The notes under the pieces were generated by a model. It had not been told where the DNA came from and made no database searches. It worked only from the letters and a program-made list of their open reading frames with translations. Made by a program: the position numbers and the translations under genes. From contig JAJEKV010000005.1 in assembly GCA_021234155.1 (NCBI GenBank), positions 21,374,089-21,438,088 of the forward strand: a DNA stretch of 64,000 bases, read 5' to 3'. The DNA comes from Isoetes taiwanensis. Lineage: Eukaryota > Streptophyta > Lycopodiopsida > Isoetales > Isoetaceae. Positions within the stretch are counted from its first letter, which is position 1. The number at the start of each line of letters is the position of its first letter. Positions 43,888 to 56,842 of the stretch are shown here, in pieces.

Positions 43888-44325
43888 ATGGCGGACTGCG
43901 CCCCAATAGCCATTCTCGACGGCGTCCTCGTAGTGGACCTCGGTTTTCTGGAGGCGCTCAAGGATTGCAGGCTTGAGAGTCTACAGGAGCGTCTCCGGAG
44001 TCGTCCACTGGTAGAGGTCCCGCCAATTTCTATCGCCATACCTTCGGGAGACGGTTGTGAATGCATTAGGATTCCTGTGAAGGAAACCAACATTTCACAC
44101 ATCCCCGGGCATGAGAAGCTTGATGAGGAGTGGGCAAAGAATCTGCTTGCCTACATTCAAGAAACAGAAGTGCCGAAGGAGTTATCTGCAAAAGATTCTG
44201 TTGGTTCAAAGCCAGTGAAGGAGGAGTGCAAGGATGAGCCACATGACGGAGATTTTGTGTTCCCAGTTGCCTGCTTCAAGGACCCAAGTTCCGGGAGGGT
44301 AAACTGGTCTACCAACAAGGTCTGA
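43888..44325 (+). CDS. Unrecognised ORF or first exon (about 145 residues)
   Basis: Starts at the ATG at 43,888 and is acidic to neutral with I-L-D-G-V-L-V-V-D-L-G-F-L and K-P-V-K-E-E-C-K-D-E-P segments. Near its end AAGGTCTGA could be a splice donor, so it may be the first exon of a longer gene. Whether it belongs to MULE 2 or the host is unclear. I do not recognise a domain. Confidence 0.4.
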   Translation: MADCAPIAILDGVLVVDLGFLEALKDCRLESLQERLRSRPLVEVPPISIAIPSGDGCECIRIPVKETNISHIPGHEKLDEEWAKNLLAYIQETEVPKELSAKDSVGSKPVKEECKDEPHDGDFVFPVACFKDPSSGRVNWSTNKV

Positions 44326-44724
44326 CTTCATTCCCTGCTGTTCGTTTGATGTTCTTTACTTCCGCTGCAACTAACTTACTGCATGAACTACGCAGAAAAA
44401 AAGAGCCCGCCCCAGTTATAGTGCATAGCTCGCGATCGTTAGTGAAGGAGGAGCGTCTTTTTTTTTTCATTTCTGTTCACACAACTGTGGAATCCGGAGG
44501 AATTCTGAATCCCTCTTGAGTTTTGAGTTCCTGGTAGCTACCTTGCTTAATGACTTATTTTGAGAATACAAATCTAAGTTATTTGATGTTCAATCTCTTC
44601 AGTTAGCCTCAAATTGCAAGCACATGCAACTTGTCCATGCATACAAACTGTTTTGATGAGTTTTGCATAAATACTCAAATGTACAGAAACAAAGGTTGAA
44701 GATGAATACTCACTGTACAGAATA
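44326..44724. other. No recognised feature
   Basis: Mainly AT-rich with a poly-T run near 44,458. No gene is seen. Confidence 0.4.
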
Positions 44725-45042
44725 CTATATGTATATGTATAGATACATTGTGTACATGCATGCTTTCTTGGGAGGGGAGGATGCAAAGTTCCCTTCTGCT
44801 TCTGCAGCTTCCATACTGAAATCATCTCGCTCGACCTGTTCCTGCTCTCTAGCCAAAGACATGTCGGCCCTCAACTCTTCAACAGTAACATTGAACCTTC
44901 TAGCAATGTTATTTCTTATCGCTGCCCTCTTCTGATCCTCCAAACTCTCCTCCACTATCCACCTTATCTCCACCTGCTGACTGACCCAAGCAGCCTTGTG
45001 GGCCGGTTTGAGAATCCCATGCTCTATTTGCTCCTCTGCCAT
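44725..45042 (-). CDS. Unrecognised small ORF
   Basis: From an ATG at 45,042 it encodes about 105 residues. They form a helical, charged segment (R-R-F-N-V-T-V-E-E-L-R-A-D-M and E-R-D-D-F-S-M-E-A) followed by a short hydrophobic end that looks non-coding. An exon of a larger gene is possible; no family is recognised. Confidence 0.3.
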   Translation of the reverse strand: MAEEQIEHGILKPAHKAAWVSQQVEIRWIVEESLEDQKRAAIRNNIARRFNVTVEELRADMSLAREQEQVERDDFSMEAAEAEGNFASSPPKKACMYTMYLYIYI

Positions 45043-45109
45043 GGCTTCGGCCCTGCGCCTGGCCCTTGCCGTAATTGTAATCCTGGTATGTGTTTTGATT
45101 ATGCTCAAT

Positions 45110-45690
45110 CATATGGTTTACATCTTGCTTATCTTTAAGACGACAGGGACTTCAAATCATGCATGCTATGAAGTTGTCATCTCTTTTTGTGTTTACAGGT
45201 GCAGCAAAGGGGCTTCTTGCCTTAGTGGTTTAAAATGGAGATAGTTGAGGCAAATGGCAAGTCTCTGAAGCAGTCGTAGGGTTTTTTTGGTTGAGACAAA
45301 TCTGAGCACTTGGTTGCAAAACTTTGATAAATGGGCAAAACATGAAAAAACGTCCTGGTACACAAGCTTTCCCTTATGTTTACAAAGTAAATCACTTAGT
45401 TTCCTTCATTTTTCGCTTTTGCACATGTTCTTTTGATCCGTCAAGGTTTTTCAGAAGAAAGAAGGGTTAAAATAGTTGGATTTATCTATTTGGTGCAGAG
45501 CTTGATTTCCGGCTATGTTATGTATGGTATGCAACTTTTTAAGACTCGCCTCTCTCTATTTGTAGATGTTTCATTTTCTCCAACAGTCATCCAATTTTTT
45601 GTTCCGATAAAAAGATCAAGCATGTTTCTTTGTACACATATTTTTGTCATGGAATTCTTTGTTACTGCCATCAGCTCTAAATTTTATGGC
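45110..45690. other. No recognised feature
   Basis: Intron-like AT-rich sequence lacking coding signals. Confidence 0.4.
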
Positions 45691-45699
45691 ATTTTTTGC

Positions 45700-45804
45700 A
45701 GATGGGAGATTGAAACCTTGCCTATCAGAGCTGTGCTTACAATTATCACACAGACTATGTTGTTCCACTTTTGCAAACTACATAACGATCCTCTTTTAGG
45801 AGAG
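45700..45804 (+). other. Exon-like segment, unknown gene
   Basis: Bordered by TTTTTGCAG and GAG-GTACGC, open through W-E-I-E-T-L-P-I-R-A-V and T-M-L-F-H-F-C-K-L-H-N-D-P-L. The clean splice borders and amphipathic helix suggest an exon of a captured or relic gene. I do not recognise it. Confidence 0.3.
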
Positions 45805-45806
45805 GT

Positions 45807-47130
45807 ACGCTGGTTCTTACTGCTTTTGTTTCAATAAGTTGGTTGCTTAGATGCTATGCTGCATTTTGCATTAGTATCTTCCATGCTCTGTATATTGCAG
45901 CTTATTGTGTGGGCGTTAACAAGGCAAAGGGCAATAATTCCCATAAAATAAAGCATGCTTTGACCATTTAAACAACCCATTTACCATATCAAAGCAGATA
46001 AAGCTGGAAGATTAGCCTTTGAGGAACCCATTTTCCTTCTATCTGCATCTTGCATCTGGAAAGGAAACATTAGAGTCCATCAAGAGGCTCATTAAGCTGA
46101 TTTCATTTGTACTGAATCAGGTACTTGCCCACTAAGTATTGTGTTCAACTTTCCAATTTATTTTGTTGTTCCAATAAATGAATGAGAAACAGAGAGGGCA
46201 CTTCGGAGTTTCAGCCAATGGGCACACAATTGTGTAACAGTTTCCACCTCATAGACAATGGCAAATAACCTACTGATGAGGAAAAACTACAGAGCATTGT
46301 GTTATTTCAGCTTTTGTTTTAACATCTGTTATGCAGATTAAATTTTCAAGTGATGCAATATATTGGAGGACATTCTAACCTCGAGTTGAAAGCATTGGTG
46401 GAAGAATAATGAAACGCACACTATGTGAAACTCACCTCACACTTTTAGCACATGGATATTAGGTCAGACCCTTAGACGCATTGCACTGGCTGAGCGGAGA
46501 AATTTAGTTCAAGAAGTTCCTATGTGCATCAACACCATGAGTATGTGAATGTGCCAAATCTAAGAATGTACATTATGAAAATTGTAGAGGTGAGCTCATG
46601 AGACGAGATATCTCATTATTATTTTATAAAAGCTAATTGTGTAAACTTTTGTTATTACCTTACTAGCTGTAGCACAAATAGGGAAGAACATTTGACAAAT
46701 TACTCGATGTAATTAAAGATGAGTGGTGAATGAGGAACCCACAATTTTGAATGTCGCCTAGATGAAACTGGTGGTACGGAAGAATGCCAAAGATTGCACT
46801 TTAATTAACGTAATTTCACATTTATTTGAATATTAATTATGGTTAATAAAACTTATTGAAAATGAGAAACATGAATGATAACAATAATGTAGTGTCCCCC
46901 CATGAGGTGCCCCCCTCCCCCCCTAAACACACACATCTACTTGTTTAAGGCATTTGTTTTCTCTACTAAAATTCCTCTAATCGCAAATTAATACATTGAT
47001 ATATTGTCATTAGGTATTTTTGATAAAAGAATAGTTACAAAAGTAACTAATGTCCATTCTTTTCAGTATCAACCTATGTTGTCCAAAATTGCACATCTGG
47101 ACGTTAAAGACCGAGTAAAAAAAGTATGCC
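45807..47130. other. No gene; probable Helitron body
   Basis: AT-rich, no ORF of interest. It lies just upstream of a Helitron 3' end and is probably part of a non-autonomous element whose 5' end I could not place. Confidence 0.35.
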
Positions 47131-47138
47131 AGGACATA

Positions 47139-47172
47139 GCCCGGCAACGCCGGGCACACGTACGTTTACTAG
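47139..47172 (+). mobile_element. Helitron 3' terminus, plus orientation
   Basis: Hairpin GCCCGGC-AAC-GCCGGGC (47,139-47,155) is followed 13 bases later by CTAG (47,169-47,172) and T. This is the Helitron 3' end pattern (short hairpin, then CTRR, insertion between A and T). Confidence 0.8.
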
Positions 47173-48001
47173 TTTATCTGTAATATCCGTTGTTAATTTC
47201 ACGTTTGAATAAGCATACCTTTCATCTCTTGCTTGCGCCTGTTCTTCTTATTTCATACTGCATGGCTTCAATCTGGCTTCAATCTTGCATGCACTCCCTA
47301 GGACGTCAGATCTGCCATTGAAATCGGCTTCTATAGCTATTTTTTAAGGATTTTTTTTTAGCTCCAAAGGCCATAGCGGCTCAAAGGAAAATGAGTTGCT
47401 ATTTGGAGCTTTGCAAAATAGAATTTCTGCTACTATTGGAGCTTCAATTTGAGCCAGCTGCTATTATTTGGGGAATTTCTGCCACTAGGCTATTGGAGCT
47501 TAAACTTGAGCAAAGAATAACGACCTCTGGTCTCTAGATGATTTTCTGCACCTTGTAATAGGAGTTTGCTTCTCAGAACTGTATAAAATTTCAGGGGGGA
47601 TGCAATGGAATCTGGAGCTGAGGGACATAGGAATCAAATCGTTAAGCTCCAGGTATGGCAAAGGGGCATGTAATGTCACAGCTAAGACCTTCAGGGCCCA
47701 TTTTATCCTTTCAATACTCTCGGATATCCTCTTAACCTGAGTTTATTTTGCATTCAGGTTCTGGCTTTTTTCCTTCCTATTTAGAGCTTTGCTCCGACGG
47801 TATGGCAGCCTGGAGCTATAACTACCCAACAGAAAAAAAACAAAACAAACACAAAAACGAAAAGAAAAGAGAACCCAACAAAAAGAGAGAAATTACGAGA
47901 AATTTTTATTTTGCAAAACAGTGACAAGTGTAAAGACTAATATTGCCGAAACAAGGCTGTTTCGTGCCAAAACAAGTACCTAACTACGTTAAACAATTCA
48001 C
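47173..48001. other. 3' flank of the lipoxygenase gene
   Basis: No gene is visible. A region around 47,370-47,510 holds imperfect repeats of TTGGAGCTT. Confidence 0.4.
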
Positions 48002-51000
48002 TCATATAGAGATGCTAGAGGGAATGCCTTTTCCAGTGAGGCCACTTGTGGAAGAAGGATAGAGAAGAGTGTAAGGAACCTTTGCAGGTCCATATCTGTT
48101 ATAATTGCTGGGATCCTTATTTCTCTCCTCCATTTTCTTTTCTGCATCCATAAGATTCAGCTCAAATTGATTGAAGGCTTCAAGGACCTTTTTGTTGCTC
48201 GTCCAATTTTCCCACAAAGGCTGCCCAAGATACACCTCCTCTCCAGCATGTATAGATAAAGTTTCTACAATAACCATCCCAATTGCAGCCTCTAACTTGT
48301 TGGTAATACACGACAAGAAAAATTTCTCAGGATTCTTCAAAAGTTCTTTATACTCGTCTGAATCTCTTTCTGGAATGGCCTTATGGGTCCTTGTTGGACG
48401 ATTTGGTGGATACCCTTCATATGCATACTGCCCAAAGTTCACCGCTGCATGATGCGCAGAGGCCACCCAAATTAGTGTTGTCAAGGTCTCGGTTAAGTTC
48501 TGCACATTGTTTAGTACTGGCCACCATGTTGCATCTTTCTTGTCTCCATGGCCAACTGTCCTAATTTCTGTCCACCACTTTTGCAATTCCTCATCTAATG
48601 ACACTGCCTCATCATCTTTATAGAATATAGCAACATACTCCTCCACCCATTGCTTTAGTGCACTCCAAATATCTAGCCCATCCACTGCATAAGGATAATC
48701 CTCAATGGCTAACTTGAGCCCATGTTTTGCTGTTTCATCATACTCTGCCATTCCTCTAAAAATTACATTCCAACCGTAATTTTAGGATCTGCATGATGTT
48801 CCAAAACGAACAACAACACAAAAGAATATTGGTTAATACCTCTTTACCAGGTCCGCAGGTAGACCTTGCTCATTAAACTGCCATAGCTTGTCATAGATCA
48901 CAGAGCTAACTTCCAATCCATATCTTCCTGGTGTAGTGGTTCGTTCAACAATACCATTTGCATTGATGAGACTATTTCTAGCTTTGGCATTGATATGCAT
49001 AGTATTTTTGTAATGAGGCAACAACATAAGATTGATGGGGTGAAGGGCACTAAGCTGCCTATGAGTTGCAATTATAAAAGGCTCAATGCATGCATGAGTC
49101 CTAAGCCTGCAAGAAATAACATGCATGCATTACTCCTAAGCCTGCAAAAATAACAATAGCTAGAAAGGATTAATCTTGATAGGCTTACCAATGTGAAGCA
49201 ATTTGGTGTATTCCTGCATCACTAGTTGAAACATAAGCCTTCGCAAGTTCCCATAACCAATCCCGTTCTCCTGACTTGGGGGGCACGAAGACTCTACTAT
49301 TGGGTATTTCAGGTAGAATTGGAGGTTGAGATAATTCAATGGCAACTGGTTCCAATATGCCCTTTTCAGTTAAAAAGAAAAGGGCCCTTGATGCATAAGC
49401 TTTAGTATCTTTTAAGTTGTTAAACTTGACCAAATAAGGAAGGAATATGTCATGATCATCGAGCATAAACAATTTTTTTGATTCTATAGCCTGCGAAAGT
49501 TAACTAAGAACCTGTTAGATGTTCAAAACCATAAAAATAAAAGATCAAATTACAAGAACATACCTTCTGTGGTGTATATCCTTCTAGTTTATCTTCAATG
49601 TCCTTAGCGGAAATAGAGGAACCTCGAGGAGGAAACTCCTGCAGTACTCAAGGTTTAGTATAACTCCTAGATCAGAATTGAAGCTTGCTTGATTACCTTC
49701 AAGATTTGAATGACCATGGGGTTCAATCCTGCAAGTACTTCTCGGGCAAACTCTCTGTCACTCATCCATGCCTCCTCATCCACTACATGAACATTTCCAT
49801 CATTTGGAATTTAAAAACTATTTTATAGAGAAATGGCATGCATACACACTAACCTTGTATCACTTGAGGCTTGGGAAACTTGAGAATATCTTTCTCTGGC
49901 AACACTCCATAAAGATCAATCCCATGAACATAGAAATCCATAACTTCAGCAAACGACTTGAACTGTTTGTCTACCAACAGGCCCTCCAATGCAGGGACTA
50001 CGCCATGAACCACTGACGTCAGAGCTGATCCCAAAAAGCTAGAGTTCTTCATTGTGCTGAATTCTTCATCTTTTGGCACATAAGGATCCACTATAATCGG
50101 TAAAGGCATTTCTGCTCCCGAATCTGCTCACAAGTTCTTCCAACAGTTTAGAATCTTATGCTAAAACGCAAAATAATATGCTGTTGGTACCTGTCATGGT
50201 TGGGCGACGGCCAGTCCTGCACCGGCGTGGATATGGCAGGGCTTCCCCTCCTCCCAATGTAGGTCGAGATAGAGCTTGATCAAAGTCTGGATTTCCAAGG
50301 TCATTATAAGTGGCATAGTCATAAATCCGTTCCCCGTCTCTACGTTCTCCACCGCCATTTCCTTGCAGATTTGCAAGTTCAATTTGCCTTATCTTCACCA
50401 ATCCTGCAGGGGTCTCCGAAGGCAAATAGACCTGCAAATTAAGTGACCCTTATTTTGATTTAAATGTCATAAACAAACCTAGTACTGCGAGTCCCAGTAT
50501 CTGTCATTTAAGAGCACATACCTCCTTTCTCTTCTGTGTCTCCTTTCCCCTCTGTAACCTTAGACTAAAACAACATGGATGAAAAATATGAACTTTGGAT
50601 GCAATCCTATTGTTTCCTCATGCATCCTATGCAATTAAATACAACATGAAGAACCATGTTTTCTAATCGCTAAAATACTGAAAGTTCTAGGATCTTTAGA
50701 AACGGTTTCGATAGAAAAGGGATGGCCGACCTTATTAGAGAAGAAGACTCGGTCTGCATTGTTGTATGTTGTGTAGTTATACACCCATGAATTGCAAGGA
50801 AAGAAGACTGAGCTCTTATCAGGCATCTCAATAGTAAAAGACACGAGATAGAACGGGGTAAGTAGGCCATTTCGGACCAGCACTGCACCAGGGATGCCAA
50901 AATCCTTGCTAACTGAAAACTTAACATTGTATTCAACTCCTACACCAGGAAGAGCCGTGACTAGAAACCAATCTTTGACTCTAACACGGTCAGACTTTTT

Positions 51001-51286
51001 CCCGTCTCCAATTGCTGGCCAAGATAACACATCAATAGACTTAACAAATAATCAATGTATCCAACTAGCATCAAATGAGACACTGACCTGGATCAAAGCT
51101 TTCACTAATAAGTTGCAGGGTGGGCTTGAGTTCAATATTATCAAAGGTATGATACTCTACATTTACTGCAGCATCACTTTGGCCATTTACTGCAGCATCA
51201 CTTTGGCCATCCAGAAACGGAAGCTTCTTATAGACAACAAGCCTGCCACTGAGGATAATACTCTGATTTGATAAGAAACTCATCAT
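48002..51286 (-). CDS. LOX: Lipoxygenase, nine exons, 821 residues
   Basis: Plant lipoxygenases add O2 to linoleic or linolenic acid to make hydroperoxides, the first step of oxylipin synthesis. Exons on the minus strand: 51,286-51,088, 51,014-50,731, 50,431-50,191, 50,111-49,854, 49,782-49,697, 49,638-49,564, 49,490-49,189, 49,106-48,840, 48,755-48,002. All introns have GT/AG ends and the exons sum to 2466 bases, an exact multiple of three. Exons 1-2 form the PLAT domain; the rest is the catalytic domain. Iron ligands are all present: H476 and H481 (H-Q-I-A-S-H-W), H673 and N677 (H-A-A-V-N-F-G-Q-Y), and terminal I821. There is no obvious transit peptide, so it is probably cytosolic. Residues T538-T539 stand where 13-LOX has x-F and 9-LOX T-V, so positional specificity cannot be called. 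A 21-bp tandem duplication in exon 1 repeats the segment G-Q-S-D-A-A-V. Confidence 0.95.
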
Positions 51287-51936
51287 GGCAAACTGTTTTT
51301 GCAAACGAAGGAGCCATCTGTATATGAAATGGTGCAGTGGCAGTTCTAAGCTTACAACTTACAGCAATTACAATTTACAAGTTACAGTCCAACTCCACAT
51401 TCATGCATGCACCCAGCCTCCATGCAGTTGCATGGCGCAGGCCCTTTGTTCCCCAGGCGCCAAATTCGTTTCTTTGGAATCAGAAAAGAAAAGTTCCAAA
51501 ATGTTTTTTTTTTTCAAATGTGGGAGCGACACGTGGCTTTTCTTTTTTTCGCCTTTTAGAGGGTACGTAAATTATTTAGACTCCTTAGGTTCCCCACTCA
51601 GCCTTTAACGGGTCTAACTTTTTTTTGAAAAACTTTGTGGCCGTCCGATGGGCTTTTATTTTTCTATGGCCTGCAAGTGGGGGATCGTTTATTCTTCCTC
51701 TATGCTGGAGATGGGCGTTTTCGCAGGGGCTTTCTTTTTTTGTCGGCTATAGTAGCGAGGCAAGCAGTGGGGATCTGAATGTTTGGAGCTCCGTTCCCCT
51801 GGAAATTACCTTGACGTAAACCAGGGGGACCAGTGTTCTGCTTGTATTTGTGATGCAAGTTTTTTTTTTAACCTTGGTTACCACTTTCCTAAGCGGCGCC
51901 ACCAGAGCACCGCTAACCCATAAACATTATATTTTT
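51287..51936. other. 5' flank of the lipoxygenase gene
   Basis: Presumed promoter region of the minus-strand gene. I see no convincing TATA box. No other gene is visible. Confidence 0.4.
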
Positions 51937-52017
51937 TCTAGTCCATTGAAAACAGTGTATTTTTCCCACCGTTTACCATTACATTTACTAGTCCATTGAA
52001 AACAGTGTATTTTTTCC
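51937..52017 (+). repeat. Direct repeat next to the right Helitron end
   Basis: CTAGTCCATTGAAAACAGTG followed by TATTTTT occurs twice (51,937 and 51,988 regions), 51 bp apart. Confidence 0.8.
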
Positions 52018-52039
52018 ATTGAAAACATTACAGATTACA

Positions 52040-52069
52040 CTAGTAAATGTGTGCCCGGCGTTGCCGGGC
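52040..52069 (-). mobile_element. Helitron 3' terminus, minus orientation
   Basis: Mirror image of the end at 47,139-47,172. CTAG at 52,040-52,043 (minus strand reads CTAG then T) is preceded on the minus strand by the GCCCGGC-loop-GCCGGGC hairpin at 52,053-52,069. The element body lies to the right; its 5' end is not identified. Confidence 0.8.
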
Positions 52070-55000
52070 TAATGTCCTGACATGTGTTTTTCCTTGGCAT
52101 CTAACCTTTTCCTTGATCAACCTTCAAGAACCCACATCACAACAATCTTTATAGGGGCCTTCAATCGGTGTAGAAACCATCAATGATGAATTTCAAATCA
52201 GCATGTCTACAGTTTATGTTGATCAACCTTTAATTTCCATGCTGATTTTCATTGCCGCTGCTGCGCTGCCTTGTCCTCTACCAGGATGCATTCGAACATT
52301 CACACGAACAGGAAAAGACTCCTAAAGTAAAGTGTATGCAAGGTAACCTTTACAAACGTGTAAAACAACCAGTTCCATAACATGTCATTCAAGATCTGAA
52401 GGGGTTAGACAAAGACATGTGTGGAGTATGAATGCAGGCTGGGCATTCTACCTCACAAACCATGCATATAATCTGTTAGCAATATATAAACCATGCATAA
52501 TCCTAAGGACAATGTCGTATGTAAAACCAGTGCCACTGGAGAGGAGAACATTTCTAAAATTTAATCGTGCAAGTTTTTTGTGAAAACGGAGAGGAAAACG
52601 GAAAGAAAAACTTGTGGCCATGCATCCGCAGGTTCAAAGATAGGTTATTTGCTCCTACAAACTAAAATAAATGCAGAAAAATGCAGATTAATCCACGAAA
52701 ATACACAGATAAATGCACCATGAAAATTTGCTGGGAAAAGGAACAGGCCAAATATTTTGGATGCTGCATGCCACGAAAATTTTGGTAGAAATCTGATTCA
52801 TACAATACTTACTCAGAATGGGGAACAACGATTTTGGTCGTAGATGCATTCACCCGGCTCAAGGATAAGCTTAGAATGTTGTAGGCTGAAATATTGCCGA
52901 AGGGTTTGATATAGAGACACATTTAGCATGTGCAGAAACCGGCTAAGTAAGGCATTCAAAAATGCAAAGATTGTGGCAAAAATTAAGGACATTGGTCCGC
53001 GATACCTTCTGATATCTGCGAGCATATGAAGGGAACCTCAGTCATAGCGCAAATCTGAAGCTCCATCGTTGTCAGTGCCCATATCTGCAGCTCCCCCATT
53101 CTATTCTGCGGGCTACAACAATGGCATCTCAAGATCGGAGCTCACAGAGAAGGAGAATCAGCTCACAGGGAAAAATCAGGGCCATATTCATGATTATGGC
53201 AAGGCAGAATGTCAATCTGAGATATAAGCCTACAAGGACAAATGATACATGAAAATAGACAAATGATACATTAAAATGCTATTGTAACAGAGTAATACTG
53301 TCAACCATCAATAGCATTCGGAACTTCGGAACTGGTTGACATAAGTAGAGCCATGCACACCCATACACAGATGGCCCTTACCTCCACAAAAAAAAGGAAG
53401 TCTGCAATGGCACCCAAGTCTAGAATTGATGTAACAGCTGTAGAAAAATTCTGGAAAAGCAGTAGCAGACTGAATATTAAGCAAGGCATTTTCTACAGAA
53501 TGACTTGTTGCAGGATCTCCATTACCTGTAAAGCATATCAACCACATAAACAGAGAAACAAATTGAGGTCTTTCCAAACGATATCTAGCTAGCATTGCCA
53601 ATTAGTTACACCATATGCAAGTGATGTGGTTGCGATTGAGCTATTGCAAAAGGAGGCACAAAATCCAAGGAAAAGCCATGTTGCAACTGCAGCTATATAT
53701 TTGCATGCGCTAACCTGCAAGAAGAGGTCTAACAATGCTGGACAAAATCAATGCCTTCTTTCTCTAATCTGGTAAATAAAAATGTGTCTTCCAATGGGGC
53801 TGTACAATCTGCTAACCTGTATTACAACAGGCCTATATCAAAGAACATATTTGCAAGAGAAATGAAAAAATTGGAAGGTTTGCTACCTGATGCCGGATGA
53901 GGTGTGCGCCTGGAGCTTTGCCGCCTTGATTCCGCATTTTGAAGCTGTGTAAAGAGAAGAAAAATCCCTTTGGATTAGCCGGGCACATAGCATACAAAGG
54001 AAAAAAACGTCCAAAAAAAAATACATCAACCTGAGATGATCACAACCTGCAATTGCAGAAAATGAAGACCCAAGGCATATAGGTTTCAATATGACAACAC
54101 ATCAACCTAAGATGATCACAACCTGCAATTGCAGAAAATGAAGACCCAAGGCAATTGCATTAGCCACAAAATTGCATTTCCCCAAACAAAGGAATCAGAG
54201 AATTATTGTAAACCTCCTTTCTTTTGGAACCATAAAACATTTCAAAACCCTAAGCTTACTTACCTGCTTCAACTGTGCTGCCTCAAATGAAAGACCTGAT
54301 AGCAACTTCATCCTGCCAATCTTTTGCAACTTCATCCTGCCCCTTTTGTGATCTTTTACTTGTAAAGATTTCAGTCCATGCAGACAGGTCAAGTACAACC
54401 AACAAAATCCACTTGTCTCCTTTACAAAATCTAGTAAATATAATAAGCCACATAATGTTTGCAGCTTATGCAATCATAAAAAGCACATTAATGTGTTTTG
54501 TTGTGTGACAATATCTAGGAGAAAATACAGGTAGATATCAAGAACGAAACTTTATTTGCAGAAGCATTCCTTACGATATACAACACTCATAATGCTGCAC
54601 ACACTCATTGTCATAGCAGAAGCATTCATTGTATAATTGATCTTATAGTCATATGATGGTAAAAACTTTTACCTTAAGAAGACTAATGTATCTACAGTGT
54701 GGCATCCTCTCATATAAGTCCTTGAACAAATTTTTGAATACAGTTACCCTCAAGTCAAACATGATATGGAAATTGTGATTCTGTAGCTAACAACCACTAC
54801 ATCAATTATACATCTTGTAAACAACAAAGATAAAGATGTGGCACACTAAATTCTCCTAAAACCACCAAGTCATAGATGGTGCAGTCTATGTTGATTTTGA
54901 AGCCATGATTACCATACAGAAGTAATGTACCTGCAATTTGGCAATTTGTCATCCTCTGATATAAACCTTCGAGGGGCCTCCACATGTTCAAGAGTATTCT

Positions 55001-56842
55001 CGAGCAATTCTTGACCTAATTCTTACGTATCGAAGATTACACCATTAAAGGCTTCCAAATGTGGACCTTCAACCACATCAAGCATCTTAATTGTCATGGG
55101 GAGCAAATGGAACAGTTTGGCCATTTGCAACAAATTATATGTTGTTGTTGTGCATTGCAATGCAGCCCCTAAGTTCTGCAACAACCATTCCTTCAACAGT
55201 TGCTCCTAGCTCCCTAGTAAATACAAAATTAAAATTAACAAAATTAGTATGCTTTCACAAAGCGATATTTCATCCATAAAAAAATAGGTTTTGTCAGTTA
55301 AATCATTCTACAAAGCTTGCTTAATAAGAGCATTGCATATTCCAATGCTTTGCGAACATATCACATGCAATTTAATTTGTAAAGTTAAGCCCAGGGTCAA
55401 TCTCAAACTTGAAATCTTAAACACAAAGGATTGCAAGAGTTTGAGAGACAATAGCTTTCAGTAGCTTTATTAGCTATATTGTCCATATGAAGGTCACATA
55501 AAAATGAAATGCTGATTTAAAGCTATTCATTTCTAGCCTTTAGGATGTCACATTTGAAACAATCCATACATCAAAATTTGTAACTTACTTGGCATGCACA
55601 ATATCAGTAGAAATTCGAGCATAGATGTATGACAAAACTGCTTTGTCAAAGCAATATCAGTGCCTGCTATGCACTTTAGGCTCACAAATTGCTAATTGGC
55701 TTTGAGCTGGTAAATCAAGAAGGACAAACTGCTCAGCAGGTGGCAGCATTTGAGGGAAGGGGGGGCATGCAACCAGCCCACTTTTAGGTTTAGACCATCA
55801 ACATGCCCTTGTAGATTGGCCTTATACTCTACAAACAAAATTCAGGAAAAAGAAGCCAAAGTAGTACTTGAAGCTTGAAGCCATGGATGTAAATATGTAA
55901 CTTGCAACAAAGGTGCAAAAAAGATAACTATGAGCCAAGCACACCAACTAACAAAATACAAAGAAGCTACTGAGACCTCCATTGTTTGAAGCCAGCTCTG
56001 CTTGTTCTTAGCGCCAAAGCATGCACCTCAAAAGAAGAACTACATTACCTGCGCTCTCACCTTTTACCTGTGCGTGCTGATTCAACTTGCTCTGAATGTG
56101 GATTCGGTCCTAAAGTCCTTAAAGATCTAAAATTCTTAAACATCAAAACCTAAAGTAAGTGAAGATTGAGGAAATCTGAAGGTTAATTAAAAAAAATTGA
56201 AACATTTTTGTAAAATATGATACCTGATGCCGATCTTTGCTGCTACAAAGGCTTGTCTTTGGCCCCCTTTAATTTGCTTTTGCCGTTTTCAAGACCTCAC
56301 AAAAATCAAAAGGGCTTAAATCCGATACATTTGATGGGAGTATGGCCTTCGATTCTCGTGCGGCGAAGAATTAAAACAAAAACATCAAGCAGATGCTTGC
56401 CAAGTATCGTGAAAGAGCTTTGTCCCATTGAGTTACCTTGTCCCATTGAGTTACAATGCTCTAAAAATCACGCCATGATCAACAAAACCTGAACATTTTT
56501 GCAGCTTAAATTATTGGAACTATGAAAAGGTCTTCAATAAATGGAGAGATCTTCAAGATTTCCTCAGCAATCATGGCAAAACATTTGTCTACAAACAAAA
56601 TCATCAAGATACCATTAGAAATTCCGTAGAATAAGAAAAAAATCACCAAGAACAGAGGCACCACTAAGATTTACCTAAAAGCTACGAAATCTCCTTGAGC
56701 GCTTCAAGAAATTGTGAGACTCAATTTGTCTTACCCATATTTGGAGGTGAAAGTGCAGCATCATTGCTTGATGAGTTTTGGGGCACAATCTTTGCTATTC
56801 ACGGATTAGGTGCTAATACATTTGGGAAGTTGCAGAAGCATA
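52070..56842. other. No confident gene; AT-rich transposon or intergenic DNA
   Basis: Short frames only. Many ACCTGCAA strings resemble minus-strand splice acceptors, but no protein family emerges. A block of about 54 bp is tandemly repeated at 54,026-54,080 and 54,102-54,156 (ACCTGCAATTGCAGAAAATG core). Confidence 0.4.

Noticed and set aside
45433-45837. 134-codon plus-strand frame as a whole gene
   Set aside because: Most of it reads like intron sequence; only the splice-bounded part at 45,700-45,804 looks like an exon.
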